From positions 186,001 to 250,000 of the forward strand of contig NW_008805085.1 in assembly GCF_000004825.1 (NCBI RefSeq): 64,000 nucleotides of DNA, given 5' to 3'. Both the position numbers and the translations under genes were made by a program. The notes under the pieces are model-generated. The model searched no databases. It saw only the letters and a program-made list of their open reading frames with translations, and had not been told where the DNA came from. This document shows, one piece after another, positions 10,581 through 22,400 of this stretch. How positions within the stretch are numbered: position 1 is the first letter of the stretch; every line of letters starts with the position of its first letter. This DNA comes from Heterostelium album PN500 (Eukaryota; Evosea; Eumycetozoa; Acytosteliales; Acytosteliaceae).

Positions 10581-13539
10581 ATGACTTCGCTTCAAAAGCA
10601 AACATCCTCAACTACTTTTGTCAATGATAACAATGATTTGACAAAGTTGAAATCATCGTTATCACAGCGTGCGATGGCAAGAAGAAGTGTATGTTTGAAC
10701 TCTGCACTGCTTTCATCGACGTTTGCTCAGGAAGGTTCAAAAGAGGAACCTATCAATGTTAGTTCCTCTTCAAAGATAAAATCACCTCTAAAAGACAAAG
10801 AGAAAGATAAGGATAAAGATAAGGACAATAGCAATAATGGCAATGGTAATCACCCACCTTCAAAGATTCCAGATAGACCAAGTATCAAACCAGGCTTCAG
10901 AACAAACACAACTTCATCATCTTTAAAGAGTAATAATACAACATCTACTACCACTACAACAACAACAACAACATCATCGACATCTACAACAACAACAACA
11001 AACAATGGTAACAATAGTTTGAATTTCAATAATGTTTTATCAAGTAGCGGTAGTAATAATAGTACTAAGCGTTCGAATACACTGAGAAATCCAATAACAT
11101 TGTCAAGTAGTAGCAGTGGTGGTAGTGGAACTGCTGGTGGTGGTGGAGATGAAATACAGATCAAACACACAGCTTCGTCACTTCAAAAGATGAAGACATT
11201 GGATACTCGTACCAAACGTTCAAATACAATATCTAATGGATTATTTGGTTCTTCTCTCAATTTGAAATCACAACCTTCAACAACTACAACTACGACAACA
11301 ACTAGTAAATCAAATGATAATAACAGTCATAATGGTATTGATAGTAAAGTTGACAAGATAACAACAACAACTACAACAACACCATCTACTTCCTCTTCTT
11401 CCTCCACAGCGTCAACAACAACCACAAACAATGATATGATGATGAATAACAACAGCAATGAATCGACAGCCGATCAACCACCAGTAGCAGCAGCAGCAAC
11501 AGCACCGAAACCAAAACCAAAAGAAGATGTATTCACTAGATTGTCATCGATCACTAAATCCAGTAGATCGCGATCACTCTCTGTAGGACCATCTTCCGCG
11601 CCATCCGTGCAATCAACAAACTCTACCTCATCAGAATCACACAGCAAAGACTCATCGAAAATCAGCAAAATCATACCAAAGATACTTAGATCGTCGTCAA
11701 AGAAAGATGTTAGCGAAAAGACCACAACCAAAGACAATAAAGATGCAACAACAACGACAACGACAACATCATCTTCTTCTTCATCTTCTTTGAAACCATC
11801 GAAAACCTCACCCATTAAATCAACATCAACCATTTCAACACTCTCTGACTCAACAGCATCGATATCACTTACATCATCAACATCAACACCCACCTCACCA
11901 ACCAAATCACTTTCAAGCTATAAATGTACTATGACACCATCAGGTAAGAAAAAATGATTATCATGATCTCCATCTACACAACCAAATTATATACTTATAA
12001 TATATTACGGATTATTATTATTTTATTTTAGTTGCTCTAAAATTGTATATCAATGATTTAACGATGGCAGAACAATCAGAGATAATGAACTTCCCACAAA
12101 TCTTTTTTACAGGTAACACCACACAGAAAACGAAATTCAACAGGAATCTACCAAACAATGGCTATGATAACGATCAAGGTGATTACAAGATTGTAGAACA
12201 CGACCATATTGCATATCGATACGAAGTGCTATCTATACTTGGACAGGGTTCATTTTGTCAAGTAGTAAAGTGTCTCGATCATAAAACAAGTCAATTGGTT
12301 GCTCTCAAGATACTTAGAAATCAAAAGCGATTCTATACACAAGCTCTTACTGAAATCAAAATATTGGATTTTCTTAAAAATAATGTAACTACATTTAAAA
12401 TATACATATACATAGTTTTATATTAACTCATCTTTATTATTAATATATATAACAATAATAGGATCCAAATTCATCAGCTAATATAGTTCATATGAATGAT
12501 AACTTTGAATTTAGAAATCATTTATGTATTACTTTTGAACTTCTTAGTATGAATCTTTATGATTTCCTAAAGAACAATCAATTTCAAGGTTTTAATATTA
12601 GTTTGATTAAAAGGTAAGCCTTGTTGTTTTATTAAAACACTATTGTTGATATAATCAATCTAACTGACTATTATCTATCAACTCTAAAATAGATTTGCCG
12701 CTCAATTATTGACATCATTAAGATTCCTTTCAAAGAGACATATTATTCATGCAGATTTAAAGGTAATTACCATACTATTTTATCATTAGAAAAGAAAAAA
12801 AAGATATTAACACTAACATTGTTATTCTATCAATTAATTAATTAATAATAGCCTGAAAATATATTATTAAAACAACCTACTAAATCAGGAATTAAGTTAA
12901 TTGATTTTGGAAGTAGTTGTTTTGAAAATGAACAAAGTATGTTAAAATTGTTGTTTATTATTATTTATTAATTAAAGTAGATTTATATAACTAACTTGTT
13001 TTTTTTTTTTGATAATCAATTAAGTATTTACATATATTCAAAGTAGATACTATAGATCACCAGAGGTTATTCTTGGTATTAAATATGATAAGGCAATCGA
13101 TATTTGGAGTTTAGGATGTATATTAGCAGAGTTGTATATGGGAACACCTTTGTTCCCTGGAAACGACGAACCAGAACAATTGGCATGTATTATAGAGATA
13201 TTCGGAGTGCCACCTCCCGAAATCATTAACGCTTCCACAAGAAGAAATGTCTTTTTTTACGACAACGGAGAACCAAAGCCTGTATCGTGTTTAAACTCGG
13301 AGGGCCAAGAGTATGGTATCAGCACAAAGACATTGGCACAATCAATGAGAACGGACGACCTCGACTTTATTGACTTTATTGAACAATGTCTAAAGTGGGA
13401 GCCATCGAAACGTTTGACCCCTGAAGAGGGTCTCAGACACAAATGGATAAGCGAGCTCACCAGTGTACCAACAGCAACAACAACACCCTCAACTACAACT
13501 ACTACTACCACCTCTACCAACAACAAAGAGGAGTCTTAA
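10581..13539 (+). CDS. dyrk2: DYRK2-type dual-specificity protein kinase
   Basis: Six exons (10581-11943, 12032-12384, 12462-12613, 12693-12762, 12852-12936, 13025-13539) give 845 residues. The ATG at 10581 is used; nothing upstream in frame is an ATG. Residues 1 to about 450 are low-complexity Ser/Thr/Asn with basic patches, typical of dictyostelids. At about 455-465 lies a DH-box-like motif (LTMAEQSEI), the mark of class 2 DYRKs, which helps autophosphorylation during translation. The kinase domain follows: [11 protein letters not shown] near 517, [18 protein letters not shown] near 646, DFGSSCF, and the Tyr-x-Tyr activation loop [19 protein letters not shown] inserts are present ([16 protein letters not shown]). 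A poly-Thr tail ends the protein. DYRK2 kinases act in growth and cell-cycle control. YAK1 is the alternative, but the DH-box and loop favour DYRK2. Confidence 0.9.
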
Positions 13540-13721
13540 CCCCTCCATACGGAACTTCAACACCTCTCTAAAAAACCAATAATAAATTATTATGAATTAT
13601 TCGACTCATTCACAAAACATCACATTTAACTTTCTTTTTCTACATCTTAAAAATCAAAGAATTAGCTGCAGTATTATTTTCCAAAAATATTGTCAAAAAC
13701 AAACATTAATGTTTTAGATCA

Positions 13722-14783
13722 ATGAATAATTCAGATAATAATCAAAATAGTTCAACCATTGTGAATAGTAATAGTGATATTATAAATGGTGTTGCAAGAA
13801 CATCTTTGTTTGTATCTGCAGGTAGAGCCTATACAACCAATAGTTATGTAAGAAACATTCTTGCAAATGGCAGTGATGAAGAGAAAGCAAGAATAGTAGA
13901 GTTTCTACCATATTTTCAAGAGCGTTTGTCTGATTCGTTTATACCTCCAAAGGCTGGTATCTACGATCCATACTCATTCTACTTCTCGACGACAAGCGAT
14001 GCACTCGAATTGATAAAGAAAACCATTGCCAAGGTCGATCCTGACTATCCACTGGCAGACATCAACAAATACAATCCAATGTATCTATGGTCATTCATAT
14101 CGGAATCCGCACATCTAAGAGTTGCATTTAGAACTAAATATATAGATCATTTCATTGAATCACAATATAACAATAGCAACAATAACGATAGCAATGATAA
14201 CTATAATAACAATCAATTTAAACAATTAATTATATTGGGTGCAGGATTAGATACACGTGCACTTCGGTTGAATATACCCGATGATACGGTTGTGTATGAA
14301 CTCGATTTGCTGGAGGTCATAGAGTATAAGAAGAGATTGTTGGTCGAGGCAACCAAGGTATTCACACCGAAAACGAAATGCAAACTAGTTCAAATACCGA
14401 CTGATCTGAGGTATCCAGAGTTGTGGACAAAGAGTTTGTTGGATGCAGGATTCCAGAGTGACCGCCAATCACTTTGGGTACTTGAAGGATTGCTTATGTA
14501 TCTGACGGAATCGGATATCAAGATACTACTAGATACAATCAATCAGCTATGTTCCCCAGCGTCAAAGATTTTAATACATACAGTCAATGAAGTACCACTG
14601 GAGAAGAGAACATTGATCTTCAAGGAATTCAACTCACTTACCGATCACCCAGAGAACTATTTAATAGAATCCGGTTTCACAAAAGATATCAAACCCATTT
14701 CCTATATTGAAATCAATCAAATGTTTGGTGACGACACAACAAAACTATCAAAATCATCGATGTTCACAAGTGCTTCAAAGTAA
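13722..14783 (+). CDS. LCMT-family (TIGR00027-like) SAM-dependent methyltransferase
   Basis: Single exon of 353 residues. The N-terminal signature VARTSLFVSAGRAYTT and the SAM-binding motif ILGAGLDTRALRL (about 168-180), followed by an acidic second strand (VYELDLLEV), are those of the leucine carboxyl methyltransferase superfamily, in the branch common in bacteria and dictyostelids. LWVLEGLLMYL (about 248-258) is the family's motif after strand 4. A poly-Asn insertion at about 148-162 sits before the SAM motif. True LCMT1 methylates the C-terminal Leu of PP2A. This branch is usually annotated as a putative O-methyltransferase of unknown substrate, so no substrate is assigned. Confidence 0.85.
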   Translation: MNNSDNNQNSSTIVNSNSDIINGVARTSLFVSAGRAYTTNSYVRNILANGSDEEKARIVEFLPYFQERLSDSFIPPKAGIYDPYSFYFSTTSDALELIKKTIAKVDPDYPLADINKYNPMYLWSFISESAHLRVAFRTKYIDHFIESQYNNSNNNDSNDNYNNNQFKQLIILGAGLDTRALRLNIPDDTVVYELDLLEVIEYKKRLLVEATKVFTPKTKCKLVQIPTDLRYPELWTKSLLDAGFQSDRQSLWVLEGLLMYLTESDIKILLDTINQLCSPASKILIHTVNEVPLEKRTLIFKEFNSLTDHPENYLIESGFTKDIKPISYIEINQMFGDDTTKLSKSSMFTSASK

Positions 14784-15002
14784 TGCATCTTTTATAGTCT
14801 TGACAATAAATTAATCTTAGCGATTGTTGAATTTCATTCAAAAAATTTCAAAAATAGACAATTTTTTTTTTTTTTTTTAAATTAGTGTCAGATAATTAGA
14901 TATAACGGATAAAATATTGATATTATACAGTTATTTTATTACTAGTTTAGTTTAATTTCTTTTATATATATTCATTTATTAAATTATAAAAACGAACTAA
15001 TA

Positions 15003-17508
15003 ATGGAATCAGGTGAAATAAAAGAAGAAAGAAGAAGTGAAAGTCCTGTAAGATACAGAGATAGAGATAGAGACAGAGATAGCAGAGATAGAATAGACAA
15101 AGATATCAATGTTAAATCAGAAAATGGTAGAGATAGAAATAACAGAGATAGTAGAGATGACATAAATAGAGACAGAGATAGAGATAACAGAGATAGTAGA
15201 GACAGAGATATCAATGTTAAATTAGAGAATGGTGGTCGTGATGGAGATAGCAGAGATGATAGAGACAGAAATAGAGTTAGAGAAAAAGAAAAAGAAAGAG
15301 AAAGAGAAAGAGATAGAGATAGAGATAGATATAGAAATAAAAGTAGAAGTAGAAGTAGAAGCAATGATAGAAATAGAAGAAATAATAGAGATGATAGAAA
15401 CGATAGAAATAGGGATAGAAATGATGTAGATAGAAATGATAGAGATAGAAATGAAAGGGAAAGAGATAGTAGAAGAAGAAGATCTAAAAAAGAATATAGT
15501 GACAGTGAAGATGAAAGCAGTGACAATAGTGATAGTTATAAAAAGAGAAGAGAAAGAAGAAGATCAAAAGATACTGATGAAAGTGATAATGATAAGAGAA
15601 AACGTGGCGAGAAACGATCGTATAGAAGTAGAGATACAAAGGAACGTGAAGAGCGTGATCAAAAGATTGAGGATAAAGTAAAAGAAGCGCAAATGAAAGA
15701 GCGTGCCACCGGTGTCTATATACCACCGTTCAAGTTGGCGATGATGCAACAGAAGGTCACCGACAAGTCGTCTGTAGAGTACCAGCGTATGGAATGGGAT
15801 GCTCTCAAGAAATCGATCAACGGTTTGATCAACAAAGTCAGTACTTCGAACATCAAGAATATTGCAGTGGAGTTGTTTGGTGAGAATATCATTCGTGGTC
15901 GTGGACTGCTCGCGCGTTCCTTGATGGCCGCACAGAAGATCTCACCAAAGTTCACCAATGTCTACGCCGCACTGGTAGCGATCGTCAACACCAAGATTCC
16001 CGATATTGGCGAACTCATTTTGAAGCGTTTGATCGACCAATTCAAAAAGTCGTTCCGTCGTAACGACAAGAGCAGCTGTCTGGCGGCATCGCGATTCCTG
16101 GCGCACCTCGCCAACCAACAAGTCGTAGGTATTGTCATTCCACTCGAAATTATAACTCTGTTGCTCGATAAACCGACCGATGATTCTGTGGAGGTTGCTG
16201 TCGACTTTATTAAGGAGTGCGGACAAATTCTTCAGGAGATATCGTCGGCCGGATTCATTGGAGCGTACGACCGTATGCGTGCCATCCTCCACGAGGGTGA
16301 GATAGATCTACGTGTGCAATACATGATTGAAGATCTCTTCAAGGTGATTCGTTCGAATTTCAAAGAGTTTCCAGCGGTCACTCCAGAGTTGGACGTAGTG
16401 GACATTGACGACCAGATTACCCACGAGGATATGTCACTTGAGGAAACCTATGACATTGAAGATGGAACCAACTTTTTCAAAGAAGATCCAGAGTTCCTGG
16501 AACATCAACAACAATATTTGGATGTGAAGCATAGCATTCTTGGAGAGTCGAGCAGTGAGGAGGAAGAAGGAGAATCCGGTGAAGAAATGGACGAAGATGA
16601 CGATGAAGCGGGTGAATATCGCTCCGCTGGAACAGTCATGGATCAAACTGTGGAAATTCACGACGAAACCGAAACCAATTTGATCACCTTGAAGAGAACT
16701 GTATATCTTATCATTATGTCTTCGAAGGACTTTGAGGAGTGTGCTCACAAGATATTAAAGATGAAGATCCCCGCTGGCCAAGAAATTGAGATCTGTAACA
16801 TGATCATTCAGTGTTGTAGCCAGGAGCGTACCTACCTCAATTTCTATGGTAATTTGGCACAGCGATTCTGTATGGTCAATCGTCAGTACAAAGAGTCTTT
16901 CGAACAGTGTTTCACTGAGCAATATGCTACGGTGCATCGTATTGAAACCAACAAGTTTAGAAACATTGCCAAACTGTTTGCACATCTCTTGTTCACCGAT
17001 GCTCTGCCATGGAGCATCTTTGAATACATCCACATCAACGAGGAGGAAACCAACTCTGCCAGTCGTATCTTTATCAAGATCATCTTCCAAGAGATCAACG
17101 AGTTTATTGGAATTCAGAAATTCAACGACCGACTACAAGATCCATCGATGCAAGAATACTTCAAAGGCATATTCCCCAAAGACAATCCAAAGAATACAAG
17201 ATATGCAATCAATTTCTTTACATCTATTTCACTTGGTGCATTAACGTATGTATTATTATTATTTATAACTTTAACTTAAAACTAATTACTAATTACTAAT
17301 TACTATTCATTTTAAATTGTATAGTCATGAATTAAGAGAATATCTAAAGAATGCACCAAAGATGATTATGCAACAAAAGAAAGAATCTTCTTCATCAAGC
17401 AGTTCAGATAGTTCAGATAGTTCAGATAGCTCAGATAGTAGCGATTCTAGTGATAGCTCTAGTAGTAGTGACAGTGATGCTGATAGAAAGAAAAAGAGAA
17501 GAAGATGA
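15003..17508 (+). CDS. cwc22: Pre-mRNA splicing factor CWC22
   Basis: Two exons (15003-17245, 17325-17508) encode 808 residues. Residues 1-230 are an RD/RS-rich repeat (DRDRDRD, RSRSRSN) with an acidic patch. RATGVYIPPFKLAMM at about 232-246 is the conserved CWC22 entry motif. A MIF4G (NIC) domain follows at about 265-450 (ELFGENIIRGRGLLARS). An acidic linker with EEEEGESGEEMDEDDDEAGE leads to an MA3 domain from about 557 (LKRTVYLIIMSSKDFEECAHK, NLAQRFCMVN). The last exon codes for HELREYLKNAPK and a Ser/Asp-rich tail. CWC22 is a spliceosome component that delivers eIF4A3 for exon junction complex assembly in the nucleus. The domain order and length agree with the family. The RD repeat makes long antisense reading frames that are shadows. 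Confidence 0.95.
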
Positions 17509-17854
17509 AAAAAGTAAAAAAAAGATCACAAACAAAAAAAAAAAGATAATTTTGTAATCAATAATTACTTAATATATATAAATAAGCATAACTTTTAAAA
17601 AAGTTTGTTATAATAATAATTTATAATTTAATCGATCATATTATTTTGTTTTGATTTGATTTGTCGTTTGTGATTTATATGGGAGGATGTTTGAAGAGGA
17701 GACTAAGAAGGCGTGTAATTTACTTTGTGTATGTGTTTTTTTTTTTTTTTTTTTTTGATTGTATAGTTTTATCTTTAGTTTACTTTTTTTTTTTCTTTCT
17801 TTTTTGATTAACATATATTATATTATTGATCTGATTTTGTAAAACATAATAAGT
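17509..17854. other. Convergent 3' region
   Basis: 346 bp between the ends of cwc22 (plus) and scsC (minus), with A-runs on the left and T-runs of about 20 on the right. It probably carries both 3' untranslated regions. No gene is seen. Confidence 0.5.
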
Positions 17855-19442
17855 TTAGATTGGTAATTTAAATGATACATCGAGATCGGCCTTTTCGGCG
17901 AGTGAAACAATATCAGCGATTCTAACAGCCTTTTCAGCAGCTTCGTCAAGATCGTCGGCAGCAATTAAACGGAGACCACTGTCTTCCATGATCTTCTTGG
18001 CAGACTCGACGTTGGTACCTTGCAGACGAACGACCAATGGTGTCTTGATGGACAACTCCTTGACGGCAGCGATAATACCAAGAGCGATGATATCACACTT
18101 CATGATACCACCGAAAATGTTAACCAAAATCGACTTGACCTTGGTGTCGGAGCTGATCAACTTGATGGCTTCGGTGACCTGCTTTTGAGTGGCACCACCA
18201 CCGACGTCCAAGAAGTTGGCTGGGCTACCACCGTAGTGCTTGATAATATCCATAGTGGCCATAGCCAAACCGGCACCATTTACCAAACATCCGATCGATC
18301 CATCCAAACCAATGTAATTCAAATCGTACTCGGAAGCTTTAACCTCACGTGGATCCTCTTGTGTACGATCTCTCAAATCGAATACTTCCTTTTGACGGAA
18401 TGCTGCATTGTCATCGAAATTCAACTTGGCATCCATACATAAAACTATATATATATATATATATTAATACATATTGAGAATAAAATTAATAAATATTCAA
18501 TCGTTATAATTTGTAATTTGTAATTTGTTTGTTGTTGTTGTAATCCTTCCTCTCTCTTCTCTCTCTCTTTTTCTATGTTGCTATTAACTTACCATCACCA
18601 GATGAAGTCTCAGCCAATGGGTTAATCTCTACCAAAGTACAATCGTGTTTGATGAAAAAGTTGTAGAGTTTTTGCATTTGATCTTGTGCTTTAGAGATGT
18701 TCTTTGGTGAGATACCAATCTTTTGAGCGAGACGGGCGGTCTGCTCTGGTTGTACACCCTTGAAGATGTCGATTGGCTCGACAAAGATGGCCGATGGATT
18801 CTCACGAGCGACAGTTTCAATGTCGACACCACCCTCTGGCGATGCAATCATGACTGGACCACCAGTCTTACGATCCATCAAAATGGCAAAGTACATCTCA
18901 CGTCTCAGATAGTGACGCTCGGCAATGTATATTTTGTTGACGACCTTACCGTCGGGACCAGTCTGCTTGGTCACCAAAGTATATCCCAACATCTTCTTTG
19001 CATAGTTTTTCACTTCCTCCGGACTATTACAAATATGTACACCACCCTTCAATCCACTCGAGAAAACACCCTTTCCTCTACCTCCAGCAAGAATTTGTGC
19101 TTTTACAACTAAATCCTGTGTATCTATAAATTTAATTTATCACAATAACACAATAATAACCAATTTGTTAACAAACCATCTTTTTTTTTTTTTTTTGTCA
19201 TTTCGATTAGTTTAATCTTTAATTTTCATTTACATACTTAAGACTTCAGCCAACTTTTCGGCTTCCTCTGGGGTGTCAGCAACATTACCGTTTGGACATT
19301 CGATTCCATATGTTCTCATCATCTTTTGAGCTTGATACTCGTGAACATTGAGGTAACGCTTAGTGTAGACCAACGATGAAGTTGCCTTTTGCTTTGGTGA
19401 GAAAGCATTCAATGCTGATCTTTTTAAGACTTGACTGAACAT
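17855..19442 (-). CDS. scsC: Succinyl-CoA ligase (ADP-forming) beta subunit, mitochondrial
   Basis: Three exons on the minus strand (19238-19442, 18593-19123, 17855-18444) give 441 residues. The first about 25 are a mitochondrial targeting peptide ([14 protein letters not shown], basic, no acidic residues). The mature start [14 protein letters not shown] matches the ATP-grasp family. Motifs: [14 protein letters not shown] (nucleotide site), [20 protein letters not shown] (metal binding), [48 protein letters not shown], and [11 protein letters not shown] (contact with the alpha subunit). The SUCLA2-like sequence favours the ADP-forming form over the GDP-forming scsB. It makes succinate and ATP from succinyl-CoA in the TCA cycle together with the alpha subunit, which is not in this window. 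Exon 3 begins immediately upstream of VLCMDAK; an internal ATG there is not the real start. Confidence 0.93.
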
Positions 19443-22400
19443 TTTAACTTTTTATCCAAAATATATTACTACTAATACTACTATTAAAAAATAAATATAT
19501 ATATATAGAGTGTTGAGTGAGTGTGGACCCTTTTTTGTTTTAAAACAGCAACAACAATAATACAATCAGATTTGATATAATCAAATTCAAAGATTGTAGA
19601 GTGAAAATATGAAAGAATGTAGGAGAAAAAAAAAAAAAGATGATCTTAACAATAATGAATGATTATTATTAGGATTTTATAAAAAAACTTGTTTAGTTTC
19701 TATCTATTAAGTGATGGTAGTTCAAACAGTAAGTAGTGCTGACCACCCACCCGCACAAATCAAAAACAAAAAAATGAAAAAAATTAATTTTTTTCACTTT
19801 CTTTTTTTTTTTTTTTTTTTTTCAAAACTGGTCGTCATAAGACTATTTTTTTTCATCGTTTTGTTTTGATTTATCAATGTATTAATTAATTGATTAGTTG
19901 TTTCACAAAACAACATAAATAATATTTTTTGTATTTTTGAATTCAAAAAATAAGAAATCAAAGTAATAAAATAGTAATTTCATAATATTGTTTTTTTTTT
20001 TTTTTTTGTTTTTAAAAAGCATAAATCAAAATTATTTTATTTTAGAAAATTCTGTTTTGGGAAAATGTTTTATCACTTCAAAAAAGGTATTATACTTTCG
20101 GTTTCATACGATTATTGGGGAAAATATATTTATTTTCTCAATACTGATCTCAATGAAATCGATAAAATATTTTGATCGCCATTGGCGTTCATCGTTCGAT
20201 ACTATTCTTCTTAATTGTTATCAACACATTCAAATAAATAAAGTTTTACGTATACAAACAAAATTCATGAATTTTAAATATTTCATCAAATTTATTTATT
20301 AGATTAACTATTTACGTAAGTGAAAAAAAAAATAATTATATATAATGATCATATCATTGCCAGTACCAACTCTTTGTTTTCAATTCTAAAACCCCACACA
20401 CATCATACCATTTTTTTTCAAATCTTTATCTCCTATCTCTTATCTTATTTTTTTTATTTTTATTAACAGTCATTTAATTTTAAAGAGACATATGTAACCG
20501 TTAATTGATATATAAATTAATATTTGAAATATCAATTTTCAAATTTAAATTTAATTTTTATGATTGTTATTATGTAACTGAATCAGTATTGTTTGTTGTT
20601 CTTTAATTACTATTATAAAAACAAATATAATAATTTATTGTAGGTTATAAAATCTGAAACTTAATATTATTGTTTTTTTTTTTTTAATACTACTACTTCT
20701 ACATCTCGATCATAATTGGTTTCAAATAAACATAGGGTCAATTTTAATTAGATTTACTATACAACTGTTTGTTTTGTTTAAAAAGTATTCAATTCAATTT
20801 AATTTCACTTTAGATTTGTTATTGTCACTCACAACAATTCAATTTCATTCATTGTGGTTATCCTTCTACCACTTTTGTCAATAATCATAATCAATTCCGA
20901 GTTTTGTCGAATAAACTAGTTATTTATAGTATCATCAGTAGGGAGAATTGATTTCAACATCAATCAAAAATATTTGTTAGATTTATTGGTTATGTTCGAA
21001 CATCTCACACAGATGGCAATAGCGATAAGATAACCATAAACATTAATAGAAATAATAACGTTAGTTCTAAATGTGGAATATATATTCAACACCCAGCTAC
21101 CCAACACACTTCAATAACAATCATCTCACACCACACACACTACTATCAATCCATATTTATATCAGTTTTGAATTTACCACTAATATTGTTTGATCATTGG
21201 CAGTGGTAAAATGATTGTATTACTCAACATGTATTGCTAGACCAATGATAATTCTATACCATCAATAATAGCAATACTACCGTTTTTAGTAACATTGTAT
21301 TATATTCCATTAATGTTTTTTCTGTGTTAATTATTGAATATTTGATTCAAAATAGAAAAGTGAATTGGACAACAGTTATTGTTATAGATCACAGTTTTTC
21401 CTTAACCCAACACGCTGCCATTATCAATAGAACAAATCAAACCACTGTACATTCCTATATATAATATTTTTAAACAAAATTTGAAAAAAAAAATTATTAT
21501 TATTGTTTATTATATCCTCTAAGTTGGATAGATTAACAATTTAAATTTACACTTATCAAAATTATCGAATTGTTTTGATTATCAAGATTGAAAACAAAAT
21601 TATCTTTTTTAAAAAATAAAGTAATAAAAACATATTATTGTACAACTCAAATAATAATAACAAAAAACAAGTAATTAAATATCTAATTCTTATCTTCGCA
21701 CTCGCTAATCATATTCAAAGTTCACAGAAAAAACCGCCATTACATCAAGGTAAAAACAAATTTTAATTAGATTTTTTATTTTTTAGGTTTTTTTTTCATT
21801 TTTATTTTTTATTTTTTTGATTTTTGTTTTGGTTTTACTTTGTTGACCACCAAACCACACAAAACAACACAACAACTAAAAAAAGTAGGGCCAAACACAA
21901 TCACATTCACCAATATCTCACTCTTTTTTTCATTCATTTCTCATTATTTATTTATAAATTATCTCAAACCCCAATATATTCATCCAAATCAAAAAATTTG
22001 CATCAACAACAACAGATTTCTAGATTTTTTAGTTTACAAAATAATTTCCTTTTTATTTTTAATCATCTCTTAAACCGCAAATCAAGCATAAGCAAAAAAA
22101 AAAAAAAAAAAATATAAATAAAAACAAAACAGACTGAACCAAAAATTAAACTTACGATTGAAAAAAGGAGCAGGAAGATGTAGGAAAATTTGAAATAGTA
22201 AGCATAACATAGATATATATATTTATATAAAGGTATTGTATTGATTTGTTTTATTGAATATCAAAGAGAATATTCTTTTTGTTTCCTATCCTTTCAGCAG
22301 TTACAACTATTCATTCACACAAGGACCAAAATATTAGAAAATTGGCTCCACAAACAAACAAACAATTCAATCAATCTTTTAAACAAACTAAACAAAACAA

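Noticed and set aside
10850-11905. Val/Asp-rich minus-strand frames under the DYRK head
   Set aside because: Antisense of Thr/Ser codon repeats in the DYRK low-complexity region.
14984-15526. 180-aa Leu/Ser-rich minus-strand frame
   Set aside because: Exact antisense of the RD/RS repeat of cwc22; composition is a mirror of the repeat.
19988-20302. 104-aa frame in the gene desert
   Set aside because: Begins in a poly-Phe run from a T-tract, with no similarity and no codon bias.
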